Origin: Acinetobacter sp. SFB
Lineage (GTDB): Bacteria > Pseudomonadota > Gammaproteobacteria > Pseudomonadales > Moraxellaceae
Assembly: GCF_001647545.1 (NCBI RefSeq)
Contig: NZ_LSZH01000014.1
Location: 1-64,000 of the forward strand
DNA length: 64,000 nt
Direction of reading: 5' to 3'
In this document: piece by piece, positions 34,505-42,884 of the stretch
How positions within the stretch are numbered: the stretch's first letter is position 1
Layout: the number at the start of each line of letters is the position of its first letter
Made by a program: the position numbers and the translations under genes
Notes under the pieces: generated by a model
What the model saw: only the letters and a program-made list of their open reading frames with translations
Told to the model about the DNA's origin: nothing
The model's database searches: none

Positions 34505-35557
34505 TTAGGATGTAGCAGTTACATCTTCGTTAAATAAATCATCGAGTTCTGCGCTGTTATCTTGATCATCCCAGAAGCGCTGCATACCATCATCGCTGCT
34601 ACGAATACCGGTATGTTCAGTCCAGTATCGGTCTGAAATACCCTGTACCATATTCTTCGCCATGCTATCCACTAGCTTAAACTGTGGATTCACCGGTTTT
34701 TCTTCTGAACGTGAAGCGGCAAATGTTTTCAGTGCCTCACGAATTTTGGCATCATCACCACTGGCTTGCGCAGCAACAGCATATAAGGCATGGGATAGAC
34801 GTACCCCTTTTTGTTCACCCAATTGCACAGATTCTTTTAAGGTTTGATATGGATCAGGTTTGCCATCACCGGCACCGGGCAATAGTGTCCAAATCACAGC
34901 ACGTGCTGCATTTGGCGCACCCCAGAATTTGGCATTGTCTATACATTCCATGCCACGTTCAACCACTGCAGCAATATCTTTCGGAACATTAATTGCACCA
35001 CCAGAATTAATGTCATTGGTCATGGCTTGCAAACCGCTAATCATCCCCATCAAATAAACGGTTTGATCCAGATCACTCTTCATTTTCGGGCAACCGTCGC
35101 CCAGTTTCTTGTTATATTTTGCTTCCCAACGACTTTCCAGAAGCTGATAACCTGCGTATTGACGTTGCGCAGCAATCGCCGCCCAGCGTTTTTGTTGTAT
35201 ACGCGCATCTTGGGCTTCTGAAACCTGCCCCGCTTTAGAGGCACGTAAATAGCGCAATTCTGCTTCGAGCGCCTGATTTTCAGCGCAAATTCCAGATGAA
35301 GCATATAAAAGTACGGCAATACGGGTCGGATCTGCACCCATATCCTTGGTTGACATAATGGCTGGGGTCAATGCACTCCCCGAATTACACGCCATATCAG
35401 CATCATCCATCGCTAAAATAGGCGGTACAATATGTTTCTCACTAAAACCGAGTGCAATATTTGCCCCTGATTTAACCACATGAGAACAACCTGATAATAA
35501 AGAACTTGCAACTGCAATAACTGCCATACCCTGGCATATTTTTTGGACTCTCGACAT
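34505..35557 (-). CDS. lipoprotein, possibly TRAP-associated T-component-like
   Basis: 350-residue protein with a lipoprotein signal: positively charged start, hydrophobic core and lipobox LLSGC (Cys about residue 24). The mature part is helix-rich and contains conserved-looking cysteine positions (MACNSG, SGICAENQ, GCPKM, ECIDN). The C-terminal FKLVDSMAKNMVQG segment recalls the last helices of TatT-type lipoproteins found with some TRAP transporters; that similarity is weak and only inference. The start MSRVQKI is chosen for an AGGACAGGAAA sequence just upstream. It leads towards the rhombosortase and TRAP permease on the same strand, about 90 bases away. Confidence 0.55.
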   Translation of the reverse strand: MSRVQKICQGMAVIAVASSLLSGCSHVVKSGANIALGFSEKHIVPPILAMDDADMACNSGSALTPAIMSTKDMGADPTRIAVLLYASSGICAENQALEAELRYLRASKAGQVSEAQDARIQQKRWAAIAAQRQYAGYQLLESRWEAKYNKKLGDGCPKMKSDLDQTVYLMGMISGLQAMTNDINSGGAINVPKDIAAVVERGMECIDNAKFWGAPNAARAVIWTLLPGAGDGKPDPYQTLKESVQLGEQKGVRLSHALYAVAAQASGDDAKIREALKTFAASRSEEKPVNPQFKLVDSMAKNMVQGISDRYWTEHTGIRSSDDGMQRFWDDQDNSAELDDLFNEDVTATS

Positions 35558-35715
35558 TTTCCTGTCCTCTATAATTGTGTTTATGTCCATAGCAACTAAA
35601 CATATCAGATGCGAAATCTGAATAAAAGAGCATTTACTCTAATCAGATCAGCTACTTTGCCATGAAATGAAGTTGGGAAAATTGACTGGATTCAATGAAG
35701 TTATAATTTTTGGGC

Positions 35716-35755
35716 AAAAAAAAGTAGCATTGCGACGGTTCGACACATGCTACTT
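35716..35755 (-). terminator. Rho-independent terminator of the small membrane peptide gene
   Basis: Minus strand AGTAGCAT / ATGCTACT with a further inner pairing, followed by eight T residues, about 20 bases beyond the stop of the 37-codon gene. Confidence 0.8.
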
Positions 35756-35771
35756 ATTAAGGGGTAAAAGC

Positions 35772-35885
35772 CTAACGGCTTTCATGTTGTGCAAATCGAT
35801 CCTTCAGCACCGTTCCTAGTCGTCCAATAACAATTGCCAAAACAATCGCTACCACCAGAAACATCCAAGTTGGAATCACCATCAT
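35772..35885 (-). CDS. 37-residue single-pass membrane peptide
   Basis: Short gene: start ATGATG, a Shine-Dalgarno TAGGA five bases upstream, 37 codons, stop TAG, then a strong terminator. The product starts MMVIPTWMFLVVAIVLAIV and continues with IGRLGTVLKDRFAQHESR: one transmembrane helix (residues 3-20) and a basic cytoplasmic tail. The complete expression unit in an otherwise empty 500-base gap argues that it is real. No catalytic motif; it may be a regulator or accessory subunit of a membrane complex, or a type I toxin-like peptide. No antisense RNA was recognised. Confidence 0.72.
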   Translation of the reverse strand: MMVIPTWMFLVVAIVLAIVIGRLGTVLKDRFAQHESR

Positions 35886-36074
35886 GATTTCCTAAATTGC
35901 TGTTGGTAGATTTAATGTACATTTAGCACAAATAATTAACAAGAAAAGTTGTCTGACAATAAGCATATTTCTTAATTTTATATTCAACCTGTCTTACAAA
36001 GATCAGTTGAAATTTTCCATATATTTGATTATTAATATTTTAATTATAATTTTAAAGATTCAATTGTCTAACAA

Positions 36075-36461
36075 TCAAATCAATTTAGCCAATTTCTTTA
36101 ATGCTTTCCATTGTTTTAACGGCAATTGATCAATCCAAATCAGTAACGGTTTTTCCTGAAAATGTTGGAAATAAACCACAATATAAAGTTGATGATCAAT
36201 AATATGACTAATCGAAACGCGTTTAATCTGTTCAGACTTGACACTTGTGAGTGACCATTCTCGCGCCTCCAAATGTTCAAAACACATGGGTTGAGGTGCT
36301 TTTAACCCATAGGCATAAGCCAGTACACCCAGCAGAACACAAATCAACCATAGCCATGGCGACAACAGTTGCTGCAAAAAGACAATGATAAGGGTAAAAA
36401 TGATCAACTGAAACACAAAGGCCAAGCGGCTGCGTTTCAGTTGAAAAGATCGGTTAGCCAT
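36075..36461 (-). CDS. YgfX/CptA-like membrane protein
   Basis: 128-residue protein with two adjacent membrane helices (about residues 14-52) and a soluble C-terminal half ending in basic helices (LKQWKALKKLAKLI). Its start overlaps the end of sdhE by eight bases. This sdhE-ygfX (cptB-cptA) arrangement is what identifies it, because YgfX proteins are poorly conserved in sequence. In E. coli the pair has been described both as a flavinylation module and as a toxin-antitoxin pair; the toxin reading is disputed. Confidence 0.72.
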   Translation of the reverse strand: MANRSFQLKRSRLAFVFQLIIFTLIIVFLQQLLSPWLWLICVLLGVLAYAYGLKAPQPMCFEHLEAREWSLTSVKSEQIKRVSISHIIDHQLYIVVYFQHFQEKPLLIWIDQLPLKQWKALKKLAKLI

Positions 36462-36711
36462 GGATGTAATGTTTCAACTTAACAATCAAATCTTTCATTT
36501 CAGGACGTGGGGGTTCAGACACTTCCATAAACCAATCCAGCAAATCTGGATCTTCTTGTGCCACTAACTCTGCAAACACTTCTTTTTCCGCAGCATCGGC
36601 CTTCAAATAATAATTTTTTACGTAGGGATCAAAGTACACATCAATTTCTTTTAAACCACGACGGGCACGATAAATTACTTTACGTTCTTCCAAGCTCATT
36701 TCTTCGCTCAT
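36454..36711 (-). CDS. sdhE: succinate dehydrogenase assembly factor SdhE
   Basis: 85-residue helical chaperone that promotes covalent FAD attachment to SdhA and FrdA. The RGxxE signature is present as RRGLKEID (R22-G23 to E26 region), and the ELVAQEDPDLLDWFM segment near 50-65 is typical. The start MSEEMSLEERK is preferred over an upstream ATG because GGGGAATG is well placed. It is translationally coupled to the downstream ygfX-like gene. Confidence 0.9.
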   Translation of the reverse strand: MSEEMSLEERKVIYRARRGLKEIDVYFDPYVKNYYLKADAAEKEVFAELVAQEDPDLLDWFMEVSEPPRPEMKDLIVKLKHYIHG

Positions 36712-36883
36712 AGCATTCCCCACTAGTGTCAAATTTTTGCTAGTTTACCCTATCAGTGTCGTATGTTTCGACTCATTTGCTGCAATTGACCAAATTCATC
36801 ATTTAGTGCAAATATTTGAGCATTCAGCACATTGCTGCCTGCTGATAGATCTTTTACTTTGTATAAAACAATGAATTTGAAAA

Positions 36884-38071
36884 ATGGACAAAATAAAAAT
36901 GCAATCAGCTGCAATCCGCCCCTTAGCCAATATGTTAGCGCGCAATTTATTCACAGCAGAGCATGAGGCATTTCGTGAAACCGTACGTAAGTTTTATGAA
37001 AAAGAAGTGGTGCCAAATATAGAAAAATATGAGCAGCAACAGCATGTCGACCGGGATTTATGGAAAAAAGCCGGTGCAATGGGGCTACTCTGCGCCACCA
37101 TGCCGGAAGAATATGGCGGTTCAGGCGTAGACCGTCTTTACAGCATGATTCTGATTGAGGAACAGGCTTATGCCATGGATTCCTCTACCGGCTTTTCCCT
37201 GCATTCGGATATTGTTGCCAACTACTTAAATAATTTCGGCAATGAAAGCCAAAAATTAAAATGGTTACCGAAAATGGCAACCGGAGATGTCGTTACCGCT
37301 ATTGCCATGACTGAACCGGGAACAGGATCAGACCTGCAAGCAGTACGTACTACTGCGGTGCTGGATGGTGAAGATTATGTGATTAATGGTTCAAAAATCT
37401 TTATCACCAATGGCTATTTATGCGATATGACTATTGTGGTCTGCAAAACCGGCAGTGCAGATAAAGGTTCTGCCAATTTATCATTACTGATGGTTGAGGC
37501 GGATCGGGCAGGTTTTAGTAAAGGAAAGCCGCTCAACAAGATTGGCATGAAAGGACAAGATACCTGTGAATTGTTCTTCGATAATGTCCGCGTACCTAAA
37601 GAAAATCTGCTCGGTATGGAAGGCATGGGTTTTATGATGCTGATGAAAGAGTTGGCCTGGGAACGCATGCTGGTTGCGATCATTTGCCAAGCTGGTGCAG
37701 AAGCTGCATTCGCGCACACTGTTAAATACACTAAAGAGCGTCAAGCCTTTGGCAAACCGATCAGTGCTTTTCAAAATACGCGTTTTAAGCTGGCCGAATT
37801 GCGTACTGAAATAGATTTCTGTCGGGCTTATTTAGACCGCTGCATGGAATTACAGCTTGAAGAGACACTTGGCATTGATGCAGCTGCCGCTGCGAAATAC
37901 AAAATTTCCGAGATGTTCTCTAAAGTGGTTGATGAATGTCTGCAATTGCATGGCGGCTATGGCTACATGATGGAATATCCGATTGCACGAGCTTATATCG
38001 ATAACCGTGCCAACCGGATCTATGCAGGCACCAATGAGATCATGAAAGAATTAATCTCCCGTTCCCTCTAG
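36884..38071 (+). CDS. acyl-CoA dehydrogenase, LCAD-like
   Basis: FAD enzyme that starts fatty-acid beta-oxidation by making trans-2-enoyl-CoA. 395 residues. The three ACAD signatures are present: AMTEPGTGSDLQ (about 143-154), a middle beta-domain with FITNGYL, and the C-terminal LHGGYGYMMEYPIARAYIDNR. In the usual MCAD catalytic position the sequence reads YAGTNE instead of YEGT, as in LCAD and isovaleryl-CoA dehydrogenases, so the base is probably the Glu of KELAWER near 246-252. This makes a long-chain or branched-chain substrate likely. The start may be a few codons later (MQSAAIR). Confidence 0.88.
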   Translation: MDKIKMQSAAIRPLANMLARNLFTAEHEAFRETVRKFYEKEVVPNIEKYEQQQHVDRDLWKKAGAMGLLCATMPEEYGGSGVDRLYSMILIEEQAYAMDSSTGFSLHSDIVANYLNNFGNESQKLKWLPKMATGDVVTAIAMTEPGTGSDLQAVRTTAVLDGEDYVINGSKIFITNGYLCDMTIVVCKTGSADKGSANLSLLMVEADRAGFSKGKPLNKIGMKGQDTCELFFDNVRVPKENLLGMEGMGFMMLMKELAWERMLVAIICQAGAEAAFAHTVKYTKERQAFGKPISAFQNTRFKLAELRTEIDFCRAYLDRCMELQLEETLGIDAAAAAKYKISEMFSKVVDECLQLHGGYGYMMEYPIARAYIDNRANRIYAGTNEIMKELISRSL

Positions 38072-38092
38072 ATTAATTCAACCAAAATAAAT

Positions 38093-38120
38093 TAAAAAGA
38101 GGAGCTAAAGCTCCTTTTTT
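38093..38120. terminator. bidirectional terminator
   Basis: AAAAAGAGGAGC / GCTCCTTTTTT with a TAAA loop, between convergent acyl-CoA dehydrogenase and almA. Confidence 0.9.
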
Positions 38121-38134
38121 ATATACCCTTTAAA

Positions 38135-39625
38135 TTAAGACACTAATTTAGGTTTAGCTGAAACCTGTGCATTATGCTTTTGAAACTTAAGTACGCTATC
38201 GTCAAATCTGGCATTTTTTAGCACTTTTCGATCAGCCAGATAATTATTGGTCACGTTCCAAGGCGCATGTTTACCCTGTTTCGGCATCACATCCGCTGCG
38301 CGTGCAATATAACCTGAAGATAAGCTACCCATGACGGTGTCTTCCATCAATTCAGTCTGATCTCCTTGGGCAATCACTTGGTCATAACCATTCTTGTCCA
38401 TATAGTTAATCATGCGACAAATATATTCTGCTGCAATATCCACTTTAAGCGTCCAGGATGCATTGATATAACCAATAATCATCGCCATATTCGGTACATC
38501 GCTGACCATAATTCCTTGATATAACATATGTTTAGAAGTATCCATCGGCTTGCCATCGATGGTGGCTTTAATACCGCCTAAAATTTGAATTTCCAGGCCT
38601 GTCGCAGAGACAATAATGTCGGCATCCAAATGTTGACCTGATTTCAGCTGAATCCCATTTTCAGTAAATTTTTCAATTTGATCCGTTTCCACACTTGCTT
38701 TACCTGAGCGTAAAACTTTGAATAAATCTCCATCCGGCACCACACAAAGACGTTGATCCCAAGGGTTATAGCTTGGGGTAAAGTGCTTCATATCCACTTT
38801 GCCCTTGAGCTGCATCTCGATTGATTTGAGTAATAATCTACGCAGCAATTTCGGCTGCTTTTGAGCAAGCGCATAAATACCACGTTGCATTCCAATATTT
38901 CGGGCTCGGGTCAGTTTATAAGCTAAATCTTCAGGCAGGACTTTGCGCATTTTGTCATAGACAAAATCAACCGATGGAATAGAAGCAATATAGGTCGGTG
39001 AGCGTTGCAACATGGTGACATGCGCCGCCCCACCTTTTGCCATTGCAGGTACCAGTGTGATGGCAGTTGCACCACTGCCAATAATCACCACTTTTTTATC
39101 TTTATAATCGAAATTTTCTGGCCAATATTGCGGATGAATGAGCTGACCTTTAAATGCGGCTTGGTTTGGAAAATTCGGCTGGAAACCATGGTCATAGTTA
39201 TAATAACCAGTACAGCCTAATACAAAGTTGGCCATCCAGGTCTGTTTTTTTTGATGTGCATCTTCAATTTGTACCACCCACTTACTGAGAGAGGAATCAT
39301 AATTCGCAGATAATACGCGGTGCTTAAAATGAATTTTATTTTTTAAATTATATTCATCAACGACTTCTGATAAGTAACCTTTAATAGAGGCTCCATCTGC
39401 AAGAACATTGGCCTTTTGCCATGGCTTAAAATTAAAGCCAAAAGTTGACATATCAGAGTCCGAACGAATCCCGGGATATTTGAATAAATCCCACGTCCCG
39501 CCAAAACTTTCGCGACGTTCAATAATATCAAATTGACGTTGTGGACAATTCTTCGAAAGATGTGCAGCTAGACCAATACCTGAAATACCTGCACCCACAA
39601 TCAAAATATCAATGTGCTTTTCCAT
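38135..39625 (-). CDS. almA: AlmA-type flavin-containing long-chain alkane monooxygenase
   Basis: 496-residue NAD(P)H/FAD monooxygenase matching Acinetobacter AlmA in size and sequence style; AlmA takes part in terminal or subterminal oxidation of very long n-alkanes. Two Rossmann motifs are visible: GAGISG (11-16) for FAD and GSGATA (183-188) for NADPH. Between them lies the FxGxxxHxxxWP fingerprint of Baeyer-Villiger monooxygenases (158-169). GGTWDLFKYPGIRSD at 42-56 is also typical. Physiological substrate should be confirmed, because flavin monooxygenases are promiscuous. A sigma70-like promoter and dyad lie upstream (39663-39691). Confidence 0.88.
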   Translation of the reverse strand: MEKHIDILIVGAGISGIGLAAHLSKNCPQRQFDIIERRESFGGTWDLFKYPGIRSDSDMSTFGFNFKPWQKANVLADGASIKGYLSEVVDEYNLKNKIHFKHRVLSANYDSSLSKWVVQIEDAHQKKQTWMANFVLGCTGYYNYDHGFQPNFPNQAAFKGQLIHPQYWPENFDYKDKKVVIIGSGATAITLVPAMAKGGAAHVTMLQRSPTYIASIPSVDFVYDKMRKVLPEDLAYKLTRARNIGMQRGIYALAQKQPKLLRRLLLKSIEMQLKGKVDMKHFTPSYNPWDQRLCVVPDGDLFKVLRSGKASVETDQIEKFTENGIQLKSGQHLDADIIVSATGLEIQILGGIKATIDGKPMDTSKHMLYQGIMVSDVPNMAMIIGYINASWTLKVDIAAEYICRMINYMDKNGYDQVIAQGDQTELMEDTVMGSLSSGYIARAADVMPKQGKHAPWNVTNNYLADRKVLKNARFDDSVLKFQKHNAQVSAKPKLVS

Positions 39626-39662
39626 GTTCTTTTTATGACCTTGTTGAACTTTATTTTATTAA

Positions 39663-39691
39663 ACCATAAATTTGACAATACACAATGTCAA
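39663..39691 (-). promoter_or_regulatory. promoter with overlapping operator-like dyad upstream of almA
   Basis: On the minus strand TTGACA is followed, after 17 bases, by TATGGT. The -35 box is one arm of a dyad TTGACA-N8-TGTCAA (39672-39691), so a repressor bound there would block RNA polymerase. This could explain control by alkane-responsive factors, but no regulator gene lies nearby. Confidence 0.5.
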
Positions 39692-39769
39692 GTTTAAATA
39701 AATTTGACGAAAAATATATCATTTCAGGACAAAATCTAAAATTGTCTAATAAGGAAAATCATCAGACAT

Positions 39770-39802
39770 AAAAAAAGACCGGTGAAACACCGGTCTTTTT
39801 TC
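39770..39802 (-). terminator. Rho-independent terminator of the ribosomal superoperon
   Basis: AAAAAAGACCGGTG / CACCGGTCTTTTTT arms, about 30 bases beyond rplQ. Confidence 0.94.
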
Positions 39803-39830
39803 GAACAACTGAAGTTCTTTTTTTGCGAAA

Positions 39831-40196
39831 TTATTTAACTTCGCGATCTACTAGCTCAACGTAAGCCATCGGTGCAGCATCACCTGCACGGAAGCCCGCT
39901 TTAAGAACACGTAGATAGCCGCCGTTACGTTCTTTGTAACGAGGGCCAAGAACTGTAAATAATTTACCTACAGTTGCAGCTGAACGAGTACGAGCAAACG
40001 CCAAACGACGGTTTGCTACAGAATCGACTTTAGATAAAGTGATTAAAGGCTCAGCAACACGACGTAATTCTTTTGCTTTAGGAACAGTAGTTTTAATTAA
40101 CTCATGTTCGAACAAAGAATTAGCCATGTTTTGGAACATCGCTTTACGATGACTGCTTGTACGGCCTAATTTCACACCACTATTACGATGACGCAT
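39831..40196 (-). CDS. rplQ: 50S ribosomal protein L17
   Basis: 121 residues opening [20 protein letters not shown], the conserved bL17 start. Last gene of the alpha operon, right after rpoA, and followed by the superoperon terminator. Binds 23S rRNA near the exit tunnel. Normal length. Confidence 0.97.
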   Translation of the reverse strand: MRHRNSGVKLGRTSSHRKAMFQNMANSLFEHELIKTTVPKAKELRRVAEPLITLSKVDSVANRRLAFARTRSAATVGKLFTVLGPRYKERNGGYLRVLKAGFRAGDAAPMAYVELVDREVK

Positions 40197-40214
40197 GGTG
40201 ATAGTCCTACTTAA

Positions 40215-41222
40215 TTAACGGCTACGATAAGCAAAGCGATCGTCCATGCGGAGGCTAGCCGGTGGCCAGTTCTCTAAACGCATACCCAATTGCAAGCTTT
40301 TCGATGCCAGAACATCTTTGATTTCAGTTAACGATTTTTTACCTAAGTTAGGAGTTTTTAACAACTCAACTTCAGTACGTTGAACCAAGTCACCGATGTA
40401 GTAAATATTTTCTGCTTTCAAACAGTTAGCAGAACGAACAGTAAGCTCTAGATCATCTACTGGACGAAGCAAGATTGGATCCACTTCTTCGCGAGGCTCT
40501 TGAGCAACAGGAGCTTGATCTTTCTGAAGATCAACAAAGATTGCAATTTGTTGTTGCAAGATTGTTGCCGCTTTGCGGATTGCTTCTTCTGGATCAACTG
40601 TACCATTGGTTTCAAGATCAATGATCAATTTATCAAGGTCAGTACGTTGTTCTACACGAGCATTTTCAACTGTGTAAGACACGCGTTTGATCGGGCTATA
40701 AGAAGCATCTAACTGTAAACGACCCACTGGGCGAGTTTCGCCTTCTGGGAAACGTGAGTCAGAAGTCTCATAACCACGGCCTTGAGAAACTTTCAGGCGC
40801 ATTTTTAATGAGCCTGAAGCACTTAACGTGCCAATCAAATGCTCAGGGTTTACCACTTCAACATTATGAGGTAAACGAAGATCAGCGGCTGTTACGTCGC
40901 CAGGACCTTGTTTTTCTAATGTCAAATATGCTTCGTTTTGATCGAACAGCTTAATCGACAATCCTTTTAGGTTCAGCAAGAGCTCGACGATGTCCTGCTG
41001 CAAGCCTTCCAAGGTACTGTACTCGTGCTCAACCCCTTCTATTTCAACTTCAACCACAGCAGCGCCAGGTAAAGAAGAAAGAAGGATACGACGTAAAGCA
41101 TTACCCAAAGTATGACCAAAGCCACGCTCTAAGGGTTCTAGAATCACTTTTGCCGAGGTCCCGCTAGCCGCTTCGACCTTGATCGCTTGCGGAGTTAGAA
41201 ACTCATTTGCAGTACGCGTCAT
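40215..41222 (-). CDS. rpoA: RNA polymerase subunit alpha
   Basis: 335 residues. N-terminal assembly domain (1-235) contains [23 protein letters not shown], and the flexible linker is followed by the C-terminal domain (about 250-320) that binds UP elements and activators; its helix-hairpin-helix is in [19 protein letters not shown]. Located between rpsD and rplQ as in most Gammaproteobacteria. Confidence 0.97.
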   Translation of the reverse strand: MTRTANEFLTPQAIKVEAASGTSAKVILEPLERGFGHTLGNALRRILLSSLPGAAVVEVEIEGVEHEYSTLEGLQQDIVELLLNLKGLSIKLFDQNEAYLTLEKQGPGDVTAADLRLPHNVEVVNPEHLIGTLSASGSLKMRLKVSQGRGYETSDSRFPEGETRPVGRLQLDASYSPIKRVSYTVENARVEQRTDLDKLIIDLETNGTVDPEEAIRKAATILQQQIAIFVDLQKDQAPVAQEPREEVDPILLRPVDDLELTVRSANCLKAENIYYIGDLVQRTEVELLKTPNLGKKSLTEIKDVLASKSLQLGMRLENWPPASLRMDDRFAYRSR

Positions 41223-41240
41223 TATTGCTACCTCAAGGGA

Positions 41241-41867
41241 TTATTTAGAATACAATTCTACAATCAAGCTTTCATTGATTTCAGCAGGTAAATCAGAACG
41301 ATCCGGTGCAGCTTTAAACGTACCTTCCAACTTAGAATGGTCAACTTCCATCCAAGAAGGCATACCACGTTGAGTAGCTAACTCGATTGCGCCTTTAATA
41401 CGCAATTGTTGTTTAGCACCTTCGTGAACTGCAACCACGTCGCCCGCTTTAACTTGGATTGAAGCGATGTTAACGCGACGACCATTTAAAGTGATTGAAC
41501 GGTGAGATACAAGCTGACGAGCTTCTGCACGTGTAGAACCAAAACCCATGCGATAAACGACGTTATCAATACGGCTTTCTAGCAATTTCAACAAGTTTTC
41601 ACCTGTTGCGCCTTTAACACGAGCAGCTTCTTTATAGTAATTACTAAATTGACGTTCTAACACACCATACGTACGACGTACTTTTTGTTTTTCACGTAAT
41701 TGTAGTGAGTACTCAGATTGTTTACTACCACGAGCTCCACCGTGTTGGCCAGGAGCTTTCGCATGTTTTTTTGTCTTAACGTCAAACGGTTTAACGCCTG
41801 ATTTAAGTTGCAGGTCTGTCCCTTCGCGGCGAGAGAGTTTGCATTTTGGACCAATATAACGAGCCAT
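41241..41867 (-). CDS. rpsD: 30S ribosomal protein S4
   Basis: 208 residues. [19 protein letters not shown] at the start and the S4 RNA-binding domain at about 98-160 ([11 protein letters not shown]...[14 protein letters not shown]). Primary 16S rRNA binder and, in E. coli, the translational repressor of the alpha operon; whether the same control holds here is unknown. Confidence 0.97.
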   Translation of the reverse strand: MARYIGPKCKLSRREGTDLQLKSGVKPFDVKTKKHAKAPGQHGGARGSKQSEYSLQLREKQKVRRTYGVLERQFSNYYKEAARVKGATGENLLKLLESRIDNVVYRMGFGSTRAEARQLVSHRSITLNGRRVNIASIQVKAGDVVAVHEGAKQQLRIKGAIELATQRGMPSWMEVDHSKLEGTFKAAPDRSDLPAEINESLIVELYSK

Positions 41868-41879
41868 GAATGTTTCTCC

Positions 41880-42266
41880 TTACACGCGACGTTTTTTAGG
41901 TGGACGACAACCGTTGTGCGGGATTGGCGTCACATCGGTAATGCTGTTAATTTTATAACCCACTGCACCTAAAGCACGAACCGCAGATTCACGACCAGGA
42001 CCAGGACCTTTTACAAGGACGTCCAAGTTTTTCAAACCGTAATCTAAAGCAGCTTTACCAGCAACTTCAGCAGCTACCTGAGCAGCAAACGGAGTTGATT
42101 TACGTGATCCACGGAAGCCTTGTCCACCTGAAGTGGCCCAAGCCAATGCATTACCTTGACGATCGGTAATAGTAACAATGGTGTTATTAAAAGAAGCGTG
42201 AATGTGTGCAACACCTTCAGAGACGGTACGGGTGACCTTCTTGCGTGCGCGAGTATCTTTAGCCAT
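41880..42266 (-). CDS. rpsK: 30S ribosomal protein S11
   Basis: 128 residues. Central [20 protein letters not shown] segment and C-terminal [16 protein letters not shown] are the uS11 hallmarks. Platform protein next to the 3' end of 16S rRNA. Lies between rpsM and rpsD. Confidence 0.97.
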   Translation of the reverse strand: MAKDTRARKKVTRTVSEGVAHIHASFNNTIVTITDRQGNALAWATSGGQGFRGSRKSTPFAAQVAAEVAGKAALDYGLKNLDVLVKGPGPGRESAVRALGAVGYKINSITDVTPIPHNGCRPPKKRRV

Positions 42267-42285
42267 CTTTTAGCTTCCAGAAATC

Positions 42286-42642
42286 TTATTTCTTAATAGG
42301 TTTGCGCGGACCTTTACGGGTACGTGCGTTAGTTTTGGTGCGTTGTCCACGGACAGGCAAGCTGCGACGATGACGAAGACCACGATAGCAGCCTAAATCC
42401 ATTAAACGTTTAATGTTCATGGAAATTTCGCGACGTAAATCACCTTCGGTCGGAACCTTGGTAATTTCTGCACGAATCGCATCAAGCTGAGCATCATCCA
42501 ATTCACGGATCTTAGTAGTAGTTGGAATACCAACAGCAGCTAAGATGTTCTTAGCAGTGTGGCGGCCGATACCAAAGATATACGTGAGGGAGATAACAGC
42601 ATGCTTGTTATCCGGAATGTTTACACCGGCAATACGAGCCAT
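42286..42642 (-). CDS. rpsM: 30S ribosomal protein S13
   Basis: 118 residues, [21 protein letters not shown] at the start and a basic C-terminal tail ([20 protein letters not shown]) that contacts P-site tRNA. First gene of the alpha cluster, about 105 bases after rpmJ, a gap that could hold a promoter. Confidence 0.97.
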   Translation of the reverse strand: MARIAGVNIPDNKHAVISLTYIFGIGRHTAKNILAAVGIPTTTKIRELDDAQLDAIRAEITKVPTEGDLRREISMNIKRLMDLGCYRGLRHRRSLPVRGQRTKTNARTRKGPRKPIKK

Positions 42643-42748
42643 TCACTTTCTCCAAAAAGGCAGTAGAGATAATCAACCGCCCGACAAAAACCTTGAGGGG
42701 CGGATATTAACCCAATTCGCCTACTGAAATCAACAGGTCTAGATCAGA

Positions 42749-42865
42749 TTAACCTTGACGCTGTTTATGACGAGGTTCTGCGCTACAAATCACGCGGATA
42801 ACCCCATTACGACGGATAACTTTACAGCTACCACAAATTTTTTTAACAGAAGCTTGTACTTTCAT
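42749..42865 (-). CDS. rpmJ: 50S ribosomal protein L36
   Basis: 38-codon gene between secY and rpsM. It begins [20 protein letters not shown] and keeps all four zinc ligands C11, C14, C27 and H33, so it is the zinc-binding (C+) form. A zinc-free paralogue, if any, would be elsewhere in the genome. Confidence 0.96.
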
Positions 42866-42884
42866 GATGAAACCTCAAGTGCGC

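Noticed and set aside
36075..36711. sdhE-ygfX as a toxin-antitoxin module
   Set aside because: The pair was described as CptBA in E. coli, but SdhE is an established flavinylation factor and the toxin role is disputed. Nothing here favours a toxin reading.
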